Shown in pieces: positions 17,500 to 26,178 of a DNA stretch of 64,000 bases (position 1 is its first letter; every line of letters starts with the position of its first letter). The notes below the pieces were generated by a model. That model worked only from the letters and a program-made list of their open reading frames with translations. It did no database searches and had not been told where the DNA came from. Both the position numbers and the translations under genes were made by a program. Origin of the DNA: Mucilaginibacter boryungensis (GTDB lineage Bacteria; Bacteroidota; Bacteroidia; Sphingobacteriales; Sphingobacteriaceae); contig NZ_JADFFM010000002.1 in assembly GCF_015221995.1 (NCBI RefSeq), forward strand, positions 1,488,001 through 1,552,000, written 5' to 3'.

Positions 17500-18072
17500 A
17501 TGAAATTACCTATCATAGCATACGGAGACCCGATATTACGCAAAAAGGCTACTAACATATCTCCTGAAGAAAACCCGCATATTAAACAATTTGCCGAGGA
17601 TATGTTTGAGACCATGTATGCTGCCCGTGGTGTTGGACTGGCTGCCCCGCAGGTTGGGCATTCAACCCGTTTGTTTGTGATAGATTGCTCGCCTTTTGCA
17701 GATGAAGAACCAACGCTAAAGGATATGAAAAAGGTATTTATTAATGCCTGTATTGAAGAGGAAACCGGCGAAGAATGGGCCTTTAACGAAGGTTGCCTGA
17801 GTATTCCGGATATCAGGGAAGACGTTTATCGTAAGCCGGTTATACGCATATCTTATTACGATGAGAATTGGAAACATCACGAAGAAACCTTTAAAGGATT
17901 AGCCGCGCGCGTTATCCAGCACGAATATGACCACATAGAAGGTAAACTGTTTACCGATAAGCTTAGTCCGTTACGCAGGCGTTTGATAGAAAAAAAACTA
18001 ACCGAAATTTCGCGCGGGATTGTAGATGTGGATTATAAAATGAAATTTCCGGCTGCTAAGAAAGGCCGGTAG
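17500..18072 (+). CDS. def: peptide deformylase
   Basis: A 190-residue metalloenzyme that removes the formyl group from nascent N-termini. The three family motifs are intact: GVGLAAPQ (44-51), EGCLS (Cys99) and QHEYDH (His141, Glu142, His145). Length and the charged C-terminal tail (RRRLIEKKLTEI) are usual for type 1 enzymes. It is followed by a palindromic repeat (copy 2) that separates it from a convergent gene. Confidence 0.96.
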   Translation: MKLPIIAYGDPILRKKATNISPEENPHIKQFAEDMFETMYAARGVGLAAPQVGHSTRLFVIDCSPFADEEPTLKDMKKVFINACIEEETGEEWAFNEGCLSIPDIREDVYRKPVIRISYYDENWKHHEETFKGLAARVIQHEYDHIEGKLFTDKLSPLRRRLIEKKLTEISRGIVDVDYKMKFPAAKKGR

Positions 18073-18088
18073 AAAGTCTAACCCAATA

Positions 18089-18197
18089 TGTCATTTCGAA
18101 CGAGGGACGAGGAGAAATCTTATACGTACTATCTCATTATGTATAAGATTTCTCCTCACGCCTCTGCTCAGCCCACTCCTGTTCGTTCGAAATGACA
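18089..18197. repeat. palindromic TGTCATTTCGAACGA element, copy 2
   Basis: A 109-bp copy of the element described at 12294, with GAGGAGAAATCTTATACG on the left, TATAAGATTTCTCCTC on the right, and outer ends TGTCATTTCGAACGA / TCGTTCGAAATGACA. It lies between convergent def and the 213-residue protein gene. Confidence 0.85.
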
Positions 18198-18215
18198 AGT
18201 TTGTTTAAAGAAGAT

Positions 18216-18260
18216 CAAAACTGAAATCTAAAGTACTAAAACTTAGAACTCAAGACTCAA
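18216..18260. repeat. degenerate ACT-ending short-period repeat
   Basis: A run of short units ending in ACT (CAAAACT, AAGTACT, TAGAACT, CAAGACT), about 7 nt apart but with one shift of register. It looks like a decayed member of the AAGTnnn heptad family seen at 27079 and 39463. It contains the stop codon of the next minus-strand gene. Confidence 0.4.
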
Positions 18261-18895
18261 TTCCCTCCGCTGCTTCGGCTTTTATCGCCATCGGCAATTT
18301 GCTTAATAAGCGTACCCCAGGCTATTGGGTTAAGCAATGGGTTTGGCATCAGCGAATGCTGGTTCAGGATATTCAGGTGTTCGCCCTGTGCATAAGCCGA
18401 TTGAATCTCGTGCGCATCGCGTGGTAAGGTTTTCATCATCTCGGCCAACGATCCCTTACTTAAATTTTTGCGCGCTATCTCCAGATCGTCGTCAGCCAGT
18501 TTCATGGAGATAAAGTCCTTTTTAAATTCATCTGTTGTGGCCCATGGGAATACCCGTACTGATGGCAGATTAGTAGTTTGTGGCTTTAAGGCTACTTTTA
18601 AAGTATAACTCTTGTTTAAATGCTCGGGTATGATGATGGTTTGGGGGGCATAACCCACGCAGCTAAAAAGCAAGGTATCACGTTCATGGGCAACAAAAGA
18701 GAAATAGCCCATATAGTTAGCAATATTTACTTGTTTACTACTATTTTGATTAGTGATGGTAACGTAGGGGACTACGACATCAAGCGAATCGGCATTATGA
18801 ACCACGCCCGAAAACTGCACCAATGCCCCCTCCTTCTGCTGGGCAAACGCCGCGACAGATGAGAAGAAAAACAACGATGCTAATAAATACTTCAT
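18257..18895 (-). CDS. secreted protein with carboxypeptidase-like regulatory domain
   Basis: A 213-residue protein with a clear signal peptide, MKYLLASLFFFSSVAAFAQQ, at the 18895 start (a longer start at 18946 would bury it). Residues ~25-105 form a carboxypeptidase-D regulatory-like beta-sandwich (FSGVVHNADSLDVVVPYVTI, then FVAHERDTLLFSCVGY). This domain is often found as the N-terminal part of outer-membrane receptors but here stands alone. The second half is helical with no recognisable motif. Function is unknown; a periplasmic or surface location is likely. Confidence 0.72.
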   Translation of the reverse strand: MKYLLASLFFFSSVAAFAQQKEGALVQFSGVVHNADSLDVVVPYVTITNQNSSKQVNIANYMGYFSFVAHERDTLLFSCVGYAPQTIIIPEHLNKSYTLKVALKPQTTNLPSVRVFPWATTDEFKKDFISMKLADDDLEIARKNLSKGSLAEMMKTLPRDAHEIQSAYAQGEHLNILNQHSLMPNPLLNPIAWGTLIKQIADGDKSRSSGGN

Positions 18896-18996
18896 GCTTA
18901 CGTTAATACGCCCTATTGTTTCAATTGGTTTACTATAACTCCTCACAAATATAATTTATTGCAACAAAGCCAATGCCAATTTAACAATTCTTAACA

Positions 18997-19275
18997 CTAT
19001 CTCAGGTTCTCGGGAAGAACGGCGTTAGGGTCGTCAATATCGGTTAGGTTAAGCGCTTCTACAGCGGTTACTTCGGGCACGGCTTTTAAAATGGCTTGTT
19101 CTATGCCCGCTTTCAGCGTCATGATACTCATAGGGCACGATCCACATGAGCCCAGCAATTTCAACCTTACCACATTTTGGGGAGTGATCTCTTCCACCGA
19201 CACATTCCCACCGTCAGCCTCTAAATAGGGACGGATGGAATCCAATGCTAACTCCACTTGTGCTAATAAACTCAT
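18997..19275 (-). CDS. NifU-family Fe-S scaffold protein
   Basis: A 92-residue protein consisting only of the NifU C-terminal domain. It has the IRPYLEADGGNVSVEEI opening and the cluster-binding CxxC at Cys44/Cys47 (GSCGSCPMS), and acts as a carrier or scaffold for iron-sulphur clusters. The gene lies downstream of mrp on the same strand, a standard Fe-S assembly pairing. A palindromic repeat (copy 3) occupies the gap between them. Confidence 0.92.
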   Translation of the reverse strand: MSLLAQVELALDSIRPYLEADGGNVSVEEITPQNVVRLKLLGSCGSCPMSIMTLKAGIEQAILKAVPEVTAVEALNLTDIDDPNAVLPENLR

Positions 19276-19343
19276 TTCTATTAAATTAATATATAAAGGT
19301 ATTAATAAAAATTAAATATAGTTAGATACCTGTATAACCTTCA

Positions 19344-19427
19344 TGTCATTTCGAACGAGGGACGAGGAGAAATCTTATACGCAGTATTTATCCCACGTTT
19401 AGATTTCTCCCGCTGGTTTAAATGACA
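19344..19427. repeat. palindromic TGTCATTTCGAACGA element, copy 3
   Basis: An 84-bp copy. The left half is well kept (TGTCATTTCGAACGAGG, GAGGAGAAATCTTATACG). The right half is shorter and degraded (AGATTTCTCCCGCTGG, AAATGACA). It lies between two genes in the same direction, mrp and nifU, so it is transcribed within the pair. Confidence 0.8.
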
Positions 19428-19438
19428 CGTTTGAAAAA

Positions 19439-20512
19439 CTATTGTGCTTTCCCATTGGCCTTTGCATTGGCAATAGCCACTTGCTGCGCCACCCGTTCGG
19501 CAATAGTTATAAACGCGTTGGTTGTCACACTATCTTCCAATACCAGCGGCTTGCCGGCATCACCGCTTTCGCTAATGGCTTTTACCAGGGGCAACTCACC
19601 CAAAAATGGGGCGTCTATTTGCGCGGCCAGGTTTTTGCCGCCGTCCTGCCCAAAAATGTAGTATTTGTTTTCGGGTAGTTCGGCCGGGGTAAAATAGGCC
19701 ATGTTTTCTATTACACCCAAAATTGGAACATTAATAGCGTCCATCATAAACATACCTACGCCTTTCTTTGCATCGGCCAAAGCCACATTTTGCGGGGTGG
19801 TTACAATTACCGCGCCTGTTACCGGGAAACTTTGCGTTACGGTGATGTGGATATCGCCCGTGCCCGGCGGCAAATCGACAACAAGGTAATCCAGCTCGCC
19901 CCAATCGGCATCGTTAAATAACTGCTTTACCGCGGTTGATACCATTGGCCCGCGCCAGGGTACAGGTTGGTTGGGGTCGGTAAAAAAGCCAATGGATAAC
20001 AGCTTGATACCGTATTTCTCAATCGGCTCTATCCGCGTTTTGCCCTCCACTTGTGTGGCATTGGGGCGCGCGCCTTCCAGCCCAAACATAATCGGGATAG
20101 ATGGCCCATAAATATCAGCATCAATTAAGCCCACTTTGGCGCCGCTTTTAGCTAAACCCAAAGCCAGGTTAACGGCTACGGTTGATTTACCCACGCCGCC
20201 TTTACCCGATGCTACCGCAATGATATTTTTCACGCCGGGCACTCCGGTGTTTTTTTGCGTGGTAACGCGCGATGTCATATTAACCGTCACCTGGATATCC
20301 TTGCTGATAAAATGGCTGATGGCATTGCGGCAGGCGTTCTCTATCATGGCTTTTAGCGGACAGGCTGGTGTGGTCAGAATCACCGAAAAGCTTAACTTAT
20401 CGCCATCGATCACAATATCCTGTATCATGTTCAGGGTAACCAGATCTTTCTTCAGGTCGGGTTCTTCAACATTGCCTAAAGCGGCTAAAACTTGTTCTTT
20501 TGTAAATGTCAT
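19439..20512 (-). CDS. Mrp/NBP35-family Fe-S carrier ATPase (lacks CxxC)
   Basis: A 357-residue ApbC/Mrp-type P-loop ATPase, a carrier of Fe-S clusters. Residues ~1-85 form the MIP18/FeS_assembly_P (DUF59) domain (ACPLKAMIENAC). The deviant Walker A is ASGKGGVGKSTVAVNLA (~101-117). LIDADIYGPSIPIMFG and LVVDLPPGTGDIH are typical. Where many Mrp proteins have CPxC, this one reads NMAYFTPAELPENKYY, with no cysteine pair. ATG at 20512 is chosen; an ATG at 20575 would add 21 unrelated residues. It is directly upstream of the NifU-family gene. Confidence 0.92.
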   Translation of the reverse strand: MTFTKEQVLAALGNVEEPDLKKDLVTLNMIQDIVIDGDKLSFSVILTTPACPLKAMIENACRNAISHFISKDIQVTVNMTSRVTTQKNTGVPGVKNIIAVASGKGGVGKSTVAVNLALGLAKSGAKVGLIDADIYGPSIPIMFGLEGARPNATQVEGKTRIEPIEKYGIKLLSIGFFTDPNQPVPWRGPMVSTAVKQLFNDADWGELDYLVVDLPPGTGDIHITVTQSFPVTGAVIVTTPQNVALADAKKGVGMFMMDAINVPILGVIENMAYFTPAELPENKYYIFGQDGGKNLAAQIDAPFLGELPLVKAISESGDAGKPLVLEDSVTTNAFITIAERVAQQVAIANAKANGKAQ

Positions 20513-21063
20513 TTGTGTTACAAATTTACTAAACCCTAAGCAAGTACTGTCATATGAATGATAAAATGTAGGCAATTGGCATACGCTACATGCTTACAGC
20601 CACTGCTTATCCCTGCTTAAATATGGAGAAAAACCCAATAGCCATATGAGCAATGATAAATAGGCTATGATATGAAGGGTGCGTTGGTATATTCCGATCA
20701 TTTAACCCCAAATCCTATTTTATTTAATTGATAAACAGTCGCTTATAATAAATGCATTACAAATGATTTTGAAGTTAATGCAATAGTGTTTACTTTCATA
20801 TCTCCTCCCCATGAATAATTTCATTCGAAATTAGTGCATGAACTATGCGTTGATATTACATTAACGAAACTTGGTAAAGCAGATTAAATAATGATGCCGT
20901 ATGATGCTATTACAGGCGTAATTATTTAAGATAGCGTACCCAGGAATAAAGGCCTTTAACCAAAAGTTTTAACAGACCTGTTGTCATTCCGTATGATCTG
21001 TTTCCGGAAGATAACATAGTTCAATAGCCTATAAAGCGGGATCTATATAATTAACCTTTAACT
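20513..21063. other. 551-bp intergenic region, no gene seen
   Basis: An AT-rich stretch between divergent mrp and the secreted pseudo-peptidase gene. I see no open frame of note, no repeat family and no strong hairpin. It presumably holds two divergent promoters. Confidence 0.5.
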
Positions 21064-21597
21064 ATGAAAATTATGAAAACAAAAATCATCAAACTCGTAT
21101 TTCTGTTCATGCTAATATCATCCTTTTCTTTTGCTCAATTAAGTTGGCCAAGCTCGGCCTGGGGTGAGGATCAGCACGTTAGCCTATTCTCATCTATTAA
21201 ACAAATAAATTGGTTTTATGGTAATGCAATGGTCAGTACCGAAGACGTAATGGCCGAAAGCTGGCCGGCACTGAACGCGGCTCAATTAGGCTACAATTTT
21301 ACAAGTACCCAGGATTTCGAAAACTATGTATATAACGCATCCGGATTAACGGCTATAGAATTATATTATATTAGACAGGCTACAGTTACTATAGGTTCAA
21401 ATAATGTACAAGATGCAATTAATGCAAACCATCCCGTCTTAGCCTCTCATTATAGTAGCACAAATGGATATAGTTACGTTGTCATTATTGGCTATGATTC
21501 TGCCGGGTATACGTATTCAGACCCGGTGAATGGAGGGCTTGCCTATGATACATTTAGCAACTTTACTGACGAACTGGAAATAACCGGTGTGATATAA
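21064..21597 (+). CDS. secreted C39/papain-like fold protein without catalytic residues
   Basis: A 177-residue exported protein, with signal peptide MKTKIIKLVFLFMLISSFSFA then QLSW (the second Met at 21073 may be the true start). The layout suggests a C39-like or AvrRpt2-type cysteine peptidase. SIKQINWFYGNAMV (44-57) matches the position of the usual QxxNWCWAA motif. HPVLASHY...YVVIIGYDSAGYTYSDP matches the His motif region followed by GYD and DP. But residue 51 is Phe instead of Cys, the protein has no cysteine at all, and residues 136-138 are Tyr-Ser-Tyr where the His is expected. It is likely an inactive binding protein. Its own terminator follows. Confidence 0.6.
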   Translation: MKIMKTKIIKLVFLFMLISSFSFAQLSWPSSAWGEDQHVSLFSSIKQINWFYGNAMVSTEDVMAESWPALNAAQLGYNFTSTQDFENYVYNASGLTAIELYYIRQATVTIGSNNVQDAINANHPVLASHYSSTNGYSYVVIIGYDSAGYTYSDPVNGGLAYDTFSNFTDELEITGVI

Positions 21598-21635
21598 ACA
21601 TTCTTTAAAAAGGATACTGTTTTTATAGGGTATAA

Positions 21636-21670
21636 AATAAAGGCTTCTCATAATTTGAGAAGCCTTTATT
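21636..21670 (+). terminator. rho-independent terminator
   Basis: A 15-bp perfect stem, AATAAAGGCTTCTCA / TGAGAAGCCTTTATT, loop TAATT. It ends the pseudo-peptidase transcript. Confidence 0.8.
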
Positions 21671-21831
21671 GTGCAAAGGGCTTATAGCTATTTTAGCAAC
21701 GTTTCTATATCCCGAACATTACCCGGCAAATTATTGATCCTGGCCTGCGTATAAAGTAAAGGAGGAAACATTTTATATATCCTAACGTTTGTATCGGTAC
21801 ATATTTCATTAGTTTTGACAAAATTTACCTG

Positions 21832-24027
21832 ATGCACCGCCTCAACCCTAAATACATACGCATTGCCCTTATTACCATAGCCACCTTAGTGATGCTTTTG
21901 ATCATCGGTGGTTTTATAGCCTATTCCAAGCGCGAAGCAATTCTTCAAAACGCTATCAGCAAAGCCAAGGTTAAAGCAAAAAAGGATTATAATTTAGATA
22001 TAAAAATGGCAAGCCCTCATTTTACGGGGCTGGCAACAGTAGCATTTTCATCTATCACTATTGTGCCGCAAAACCGGGATAGCCTGCTTACCATTAACCA
22101 TCTTGAGGTAAGCATAAAGATAATCCCATTAATATTCGGCAAAATGAAATTGGCCGAAGTGAATATGGAAACCGGCCACCTTAACCTAACCAGTATTAAG
22201 GGGGTTAAAAATTTTGATTTTATTTTTCACAAAAAAAAGGACTCGACGGCCGTCCGCAAAAAGGTTGACCTTTCAGACATAGCCGATAACCTGATCAACG
22301 AGGTTTTATATAAAATACCGGATGACCTGCAAATGAAAAGCTTTTTAATAAGCTATACCGATGATTCATCGCGGGTAATGCTTAATAGCACGGCAAGTAT
22401 TAAAAGCGGTAAGCTAATGTCGACCATTAAGGTGAACAATAGCGATACTACCTGGCATTTTGCCGGTACCATGCACCCCAGCGATAAGAATATCGATATT
22501 AGCCTGTATGCCGATAAAGGTAAAATAGTTGTCCCTTATGTACAAAAACGCTTTCATGCCACAGTTAGTTTTGATACCGTAACTACAAGATTGAACAAGG
22601 TAGATAACAGCGGCGGCGAAACGCGTATTTATAGCACCCTATCGGCCCGCAATTTAGTTATTAACCAAAAAGCGCTGGCGGTAAATGATATTGTGATACC
22701 CCAGGGCGCCATTGATGCTAACATTTTTATAGGATCGAATTATGTATCACTGGATAGTTCATCGGTGATACGCCTTAAAAAACTGACCGCAACCCCGTAT
22801 GTTAAATACACGCTTAACCCGGTAAAAATATATGAAGTTAAAGTAAATACCGGCTGGATAAATGCGCAGGACATGTTCGACTCTTTTCCGGGTGGTACGT
22901 TTGAAACACTGCAAGGCATACAAGTCGCAGGTAAACTGAATTATAAATTAAAGCTTTACCTGGACAGCAGTAATCCAAAAGATGTACAGTTTGATTCGCG
23001 CCTGGACAAGGATGGGTTTAAGATCATTAAATACGGCCGCACAAACTTCAGCAAGCTGAACGGCACATTTATAGATACGCCCTATGTAAAAGGTAAAGCC
23101 ATGCCGCCGCGTATTATCGGGCCCGCTAATCCTAATTACACCCCATTAGAGCAAATATCGCCAGATCTGCGAAATGCGGTAATGACAGCCGAAGACCCAA
23201 CGTTTTACACCAATAATGGTTTTGTGGAAGAATCTATCCGCAAATCTATAGCCACCGATTACATAGAGCATAAGTTTAAAAGAGGCGGCAGTACCATATC
23301 CATGCAGCTGGTAAAAAACGCCTTCCTTAGCCAAAAGAAGACGCTAACGCGTAAGGTTGAGGAGATGCTGATTGTGTGGCTGCTGGTTAATAACCATATT
23401 ACTACCAAAAGCCGCATGCTCGAGGTTTATTTTAACATGATAGAGTGGGGCAATAACATTTATGGCATTGGCGAGGCTGCGCGCTATTATTTCGGTAAAT
23501 CCCCGTCGGAACTTACCCTGGGCGAAAGTATTTACCTGGCCAGTATTGTGCCCAAGCCACGCTCGGGCCTGTACGCCTTTTTACCTGATGGTACCCTTAA
23601 TCCGCGGTTAAGCTACTATTTTAATATTATTGGCAACCTGATGGAAGGTCATGGGTTAACAGCACACCGCGATAGCAGCGTGTATGGTTTATATACCGTG
23701 CGATTAAGAGAAAGCCTGCGCAGGCAAATTCACCCATCAGATACATCAAACTTTACCCGGTTAATGAAGGGAGGGGATGATGATGATAACGAGGCCGCTA
23801 CTACGGCGGTAATTCCATCACCACCACCGGCGCCCGAGCCGGAAAAGAAACCGAACTTTTTCCAACGTTTATTTGGTGGCGGTAAAAAGAAAGACACTAC
23901 TCAAAATAACGAGCCTAAACTTGATACCGCCGGCAAAACCAAAAAACAAATTCGTCAGGAATTGCGTGAACAGAAAAAACTGGAAAAACAGCGTCAAAAA
24001 GAATTAAAAGACAGGGGGTTATTATAA
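21832..24027 (+). CDS. transglycosylase (GT51) fused to AsmA-like domain
   Basis: A 731-residue envelope enzyme. An N-terminal membrane helix (IALITIATLVMLLIIGGFI, ~11-29) is followed by ~350 residues resembling the AsmA/DUF748 lipid-transport fold (LEVSIKIIPLIFGKMKLAEV). The glycosyltransferase-51 domain spans ~425-600, with catalytic Glu454 in TAEDPTFY and the lipid II site RGGSTISMQL (484-493). GEAARYYFGKSPSELTLGES and SIVPKPRSG follow. Known GT51 enzymes polymerise glycan strands of peptidoglycan. There is no transpeptidase domain. The last ~85 residues are proline- then Lys/Gln-rich and probably disordered. Confidence 0.8.
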   Translation: MHRLNPKYIRIALITIATLVMLLIIGGFIAYSKREAILQNAISKAKVKAKKDYNLDIKMASPHFTGLATVAFSSITIVPQNRDSLLTINHLEVSIKIIPLIFGKMKLAEVNMETGHLNLTSIKGVKNFDFIFHKKKDSTAVRKKVDLSDIADNLINEVLYKIPDDLQMKSFLISYTDDSSRVMLNSTASIKSGKLMSTIKVNNSDTTWHFAGTMHPSDKNIDISLYADKGKIVVPYVQKRFHATVSFDTVTTRLNKVDNSGGETRIYSTLSARNLVINQKALAVNDIVIPQGAIDANIFIGSNYVSLDSSSVIRLKKLTATPYVKYTLNPVKIYEVKVNTGWINAQDMFDSFPGGTFETLQGIQVAGKLNYKLKLYLDSSNPKDVQFDSRLDKDGFKIIKYGRTNFSKLNGTFIDTPYVKGKAMPPRIIGPANPNYTPLEQISPDLRNAVMTAEDPTFYTNNGFVEESIRKSIATDYIEHKFKRGGSTISMQLVKNAFLSQKKTLTRKVEEMLIVWLLVNNHITTKSRMLEVYFNMIEWGNNIYGIGEAARYYFGKSPSELTLGESIYLASIVPKPRSGLYAFLPDGTLNPRLSYYFNIIGNLMEGHGLTAHRDSSVYGLYTVRLRESLRRQIHPSDTSNFTRLMKGGDDDDNEAATTAVIPSPPPAPEPEKKPNFFQRLFGGGKKKDTTQNNEPKLDTAGKTKKQIRQELREQKKLEKQRQKELKDRGLL

Positions 24028-24100
24028 CCCGGGAGACCCAGAGGCTCAATTTCAGATACAAAAAACTATATTGGCGCCCCAAAGCATTTATATTTAGCCA

Positions 24101-24748
24101 ATGGATACTCCTAAAAGTTTGCCGGTATTAGACAGCATCGAACTGCGTGTGCTGGGGTCGTTAATGGAAAAGGCCCGTACCACCCCCGAATATTATCCTA
24201 TGTCGTTAAACGGCTTAACGGCCGCGTGTAACCAGAAAACATCGCGTAAGCCAGTAGTGCAATATGACGAAGGAACTGTTGCCATAGCTTTAGATTCATT
24301 AAAAAAGCGTGGGCTGATATCTACAGCTACCGGAGGCTCAAGCAGGGCTGTAAAGTATAAACACAATTTCGCCATTGTATACCCTGTGTTGCCGCAGGAG
24401 GTTTGTATTATCTGCCTGCTGATACTGCGCGGTCCACAAACTCCCGGCGAGATCAATACTAATTCAGGCCGGATGTACGAGTTTGAATCGATTGATGAAG
24501 TGCAGCAAATATTAGAAAAGCTGGCAGCCGATGAACCGCCGTACTTAATGCAGCTACCACGCCGCCCGGGGCAAAAAGAAGTGCGCTATGCCCATTTGCT
24601 GGCCGGCGTGCCCGAGATTGGGGACGATGAACCGGATGCGCCTGTTGCCCACTCTGCCAGCGGATTGGAAGCTCGGGTAACTAAACTGGAGCAGGACTAC
24701 GCTGAATTAAAAGAAGCTTTTGACAAGCTGATGAAAGAATTAATGTAG
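24101..24748 (+). CDS. YceH-family protein (DUF480)
   Basis: A 215-residue protein of tandem winged-helix domains. It opens with the family signature RVLGSLMEKARTTPEYYPMS (18-37), then LNGLTAACNQKTSR and LILRGPQTPGEIN (second wing, ~108-120). The C-terminus is a short coiled coil (LEARVTKLEQDYAELKEAF). The family is conserved but its function is unknown; DNA binding is inferred from the fold. It is upstream of gluQ with a 52-bp gap. Confidence 0.9.
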   Translation: MDTPKSLPVLDSIELRVLGSLMEKARTTPEYYPMSLNGLTAACNQKTSRKPVVQYDEGTVAIALDSLKKRGLISTATGGSSRAVKYKHNFAIVYPVLPQEVCIICLLILRGPQTPGEINTNSGRMYEFESIDEVQQILEKLAADEPPYLMQLPRRPGQKEVRYAHLLAGVPEIGDDEPDAPVAHSASGLEARVTKLEQDYAELKEAFDKLMKELM

Positions 24749-24800
24749 ATTTAATACCCTTCTTTGGAGAGGGGGGTATCATCAATGTAAAAATCCGACG

Positions 24801-25709
24801 ATGTCTATCCCGGCACAAACATCCAGCAAAACACGCATAGCCCCTACACCCAGTGGCTATTTGCATTTGGGGAATGTACTGTCGTTTGCTATAACAGTGG
24901 CACTTGCCAAAAAATACGGCGCTAAAATACTGCTGCGCTTAGATGACCTTGACCGCGACAGGGTAAGCCGGTTATATGTTCAGGATATTTTTGATACCCT
25001 TAATTTTTTAGAAATACCTTATGATGAAGGTCCGCGCGATTTTACGGACTACAAAAATAACTGGTCGCAAATTCACCGTATGGAAATGTATCAGGCGGCA
25101 TTACAGCAACTGAAAGATAATAAATCCGTATTCGCCTGTACCTGTTCGCGTGCGCAAATTAGGAATAGTAATGTTAGTGATGCTTACCCCGGCACCTGCC
25201 TGCACAAAAACATAACGCTGGATACCGAAAATGCAAGCTGGCGGTTGAAGACAGATGCGACCGAATTGCTGAATATTAAAACCCTCCCCAATGAAGTGGT
25301 AAAAACTACTTTACCCGCAACTATGCAAAATTTTGTAGCGCGCAAAAAAGATGGTTACCCCGCCTATCAGTTAACTTCGGTTGCAGATGATGTTTTTTAC
25401 GGGGTCGATTTGATAGTACGCGGGCAAGACTTGTGGGATTCTACCCTTGCACAAAATTATCTGGCCCCGCATATTGGCGCCGCGTCTTTCCGTGATGTTA
25501 TCTTTTATCATCACCCATTGCTGATGGCATCCGGGAACGAAAAACTATCCAAATCGGCCGGGGCAACATCCATACATTATTTACGGGGAGAAGGCAAAAA
25601 GCCCCAGGATATTTATACCGGGATCTCAAAAATGCTTGGATTTGATGAGGCGGTTAAAAATTGGCAGGAATTAGCCGCCCTGCTTAATATATTTGCACCT
25701 GCCAAATGA
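24801..25709 (+). CDS. gluQ: glutamyl-Q tRNA(Asp) synthetase / GluRS-like protein
   Basis: A 302-residue truncated class I glutamyl-tRNA synthetase lacking the anticodon-binding domain. The HIGH-like motif is PTPSGYLHLGNV (~14-25) and the KMSKS-like motif is EKLSKSAG (~247). The zinc site follows the GluQ-RS pattern Cys113-x-Cys115...Tyr129-x3-Cys133. GluQ-RS attaches glutamate to queuosine in tRNA-Asp rather than to tRNA-Glu. The Zn pattern and length support that over a full GluRS. The stop overlaps the next start by 4 nt. Confidence 0.82.
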   Translation: MSIPAQTSSKTRIAPTPSGYLHLGNVLSFAITVALAKKYGAKILLRLDDLDRDRVSRLYVQDIFDTLNFLEIPYDEGPRDFTDYKNNWSQIHRMEMYQAALQQLKDNKSVFACTCSRAQIRNSNVSDAYPGTCLHKNITLDTENASWRLKTDATELLNIKTLPNEVVKTTLPATMQNFVARKKDGYPAYQLTSVADDVFYGVDLIVRGQDLWDSTLAQNYLAPHIGAASFRDVIFYHHPLLMASGNEKLSKSAGATSIHYLRGEGKKPQDIYTGISKMLGFDEAVKNWQELAALLNIFAPAK

Positions 25710-26158
25710 ACAATCTAAAACAACAACTCCACCAGCTTTGTAGCGAATTTGTGCAGCAGCGCATGGCCAACGCGCAACAGGCCATTCAATCGGCCGAGCA
25801 AAGTGCGGCCGAGGACACCAAAAGCAGCGCTGGCGACAAATATGAAACCGGCCGGGAGATGCTGCAGCAGGAAAAGGACAGGGGCATGGCCCAGCTAACC
25901 GAGGCGAACAAATTACTGGTAGCGCTCAATCGTATCAGTACCGCAGGCAAATCAACCAGGGTGGAAGAGGGCAGCGTAGTGAAAACAAATAACGGCAACT
26001 TTTACATCGCGGTAAGTGCGGGGGTTTTAAACTTAGCAGGCGAAAGCTATTTCGCTATTTCAGCCGCATCGCCCATTGGTTATAAAATGATGGGGTGTAA
26101 GGTTGATGATTGGTTTGAACAGAACGGAAAGAAGTATAGGGTGCTTGAAGTGATATAG
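25706..26158 (+). CDS. GreA/GreB-like factor (coiled coil plus Gre C-terminal-like domain)
   Basis: A 150-residue protein. The N-terminal half is an antiparallel coiled coil (FVQQRMANAQQAIQSAEQSA, then DTKSSAGDKYETGREMLQQE). The C-terminal half resembles the FKBP-like Gre domain (SYFAISAASPIGYKMMGCKV then KKYRVLEVI). In databases relatives are often mislabelled 3-oxoacyl-ACP synthase, which the sequence does not support. The GDKYETGREM motif is very conserved in Bacteroidota. A role at the RNA polymerase channel is inferred from the fold. It is translationally coupled to gluQ (4-nt overlap). Confidence 0.7.
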   Translation: MNNLKQQLHQLCSEFVQQRMANAQQAIQSAEQSAAEDTKSSAGDKYETGREMLQQEKDRGMAQLTEANKLLVALNRISTAGKSTRVEEGSVVKTNNGNFYIAVSAGVLNLAGESYFAISAASPIGYKMMGCKVDDWFEQNGKKYRVLEVI

Positions 26159-26178
26159 GTAATTAAGCAGGCAGGCTG

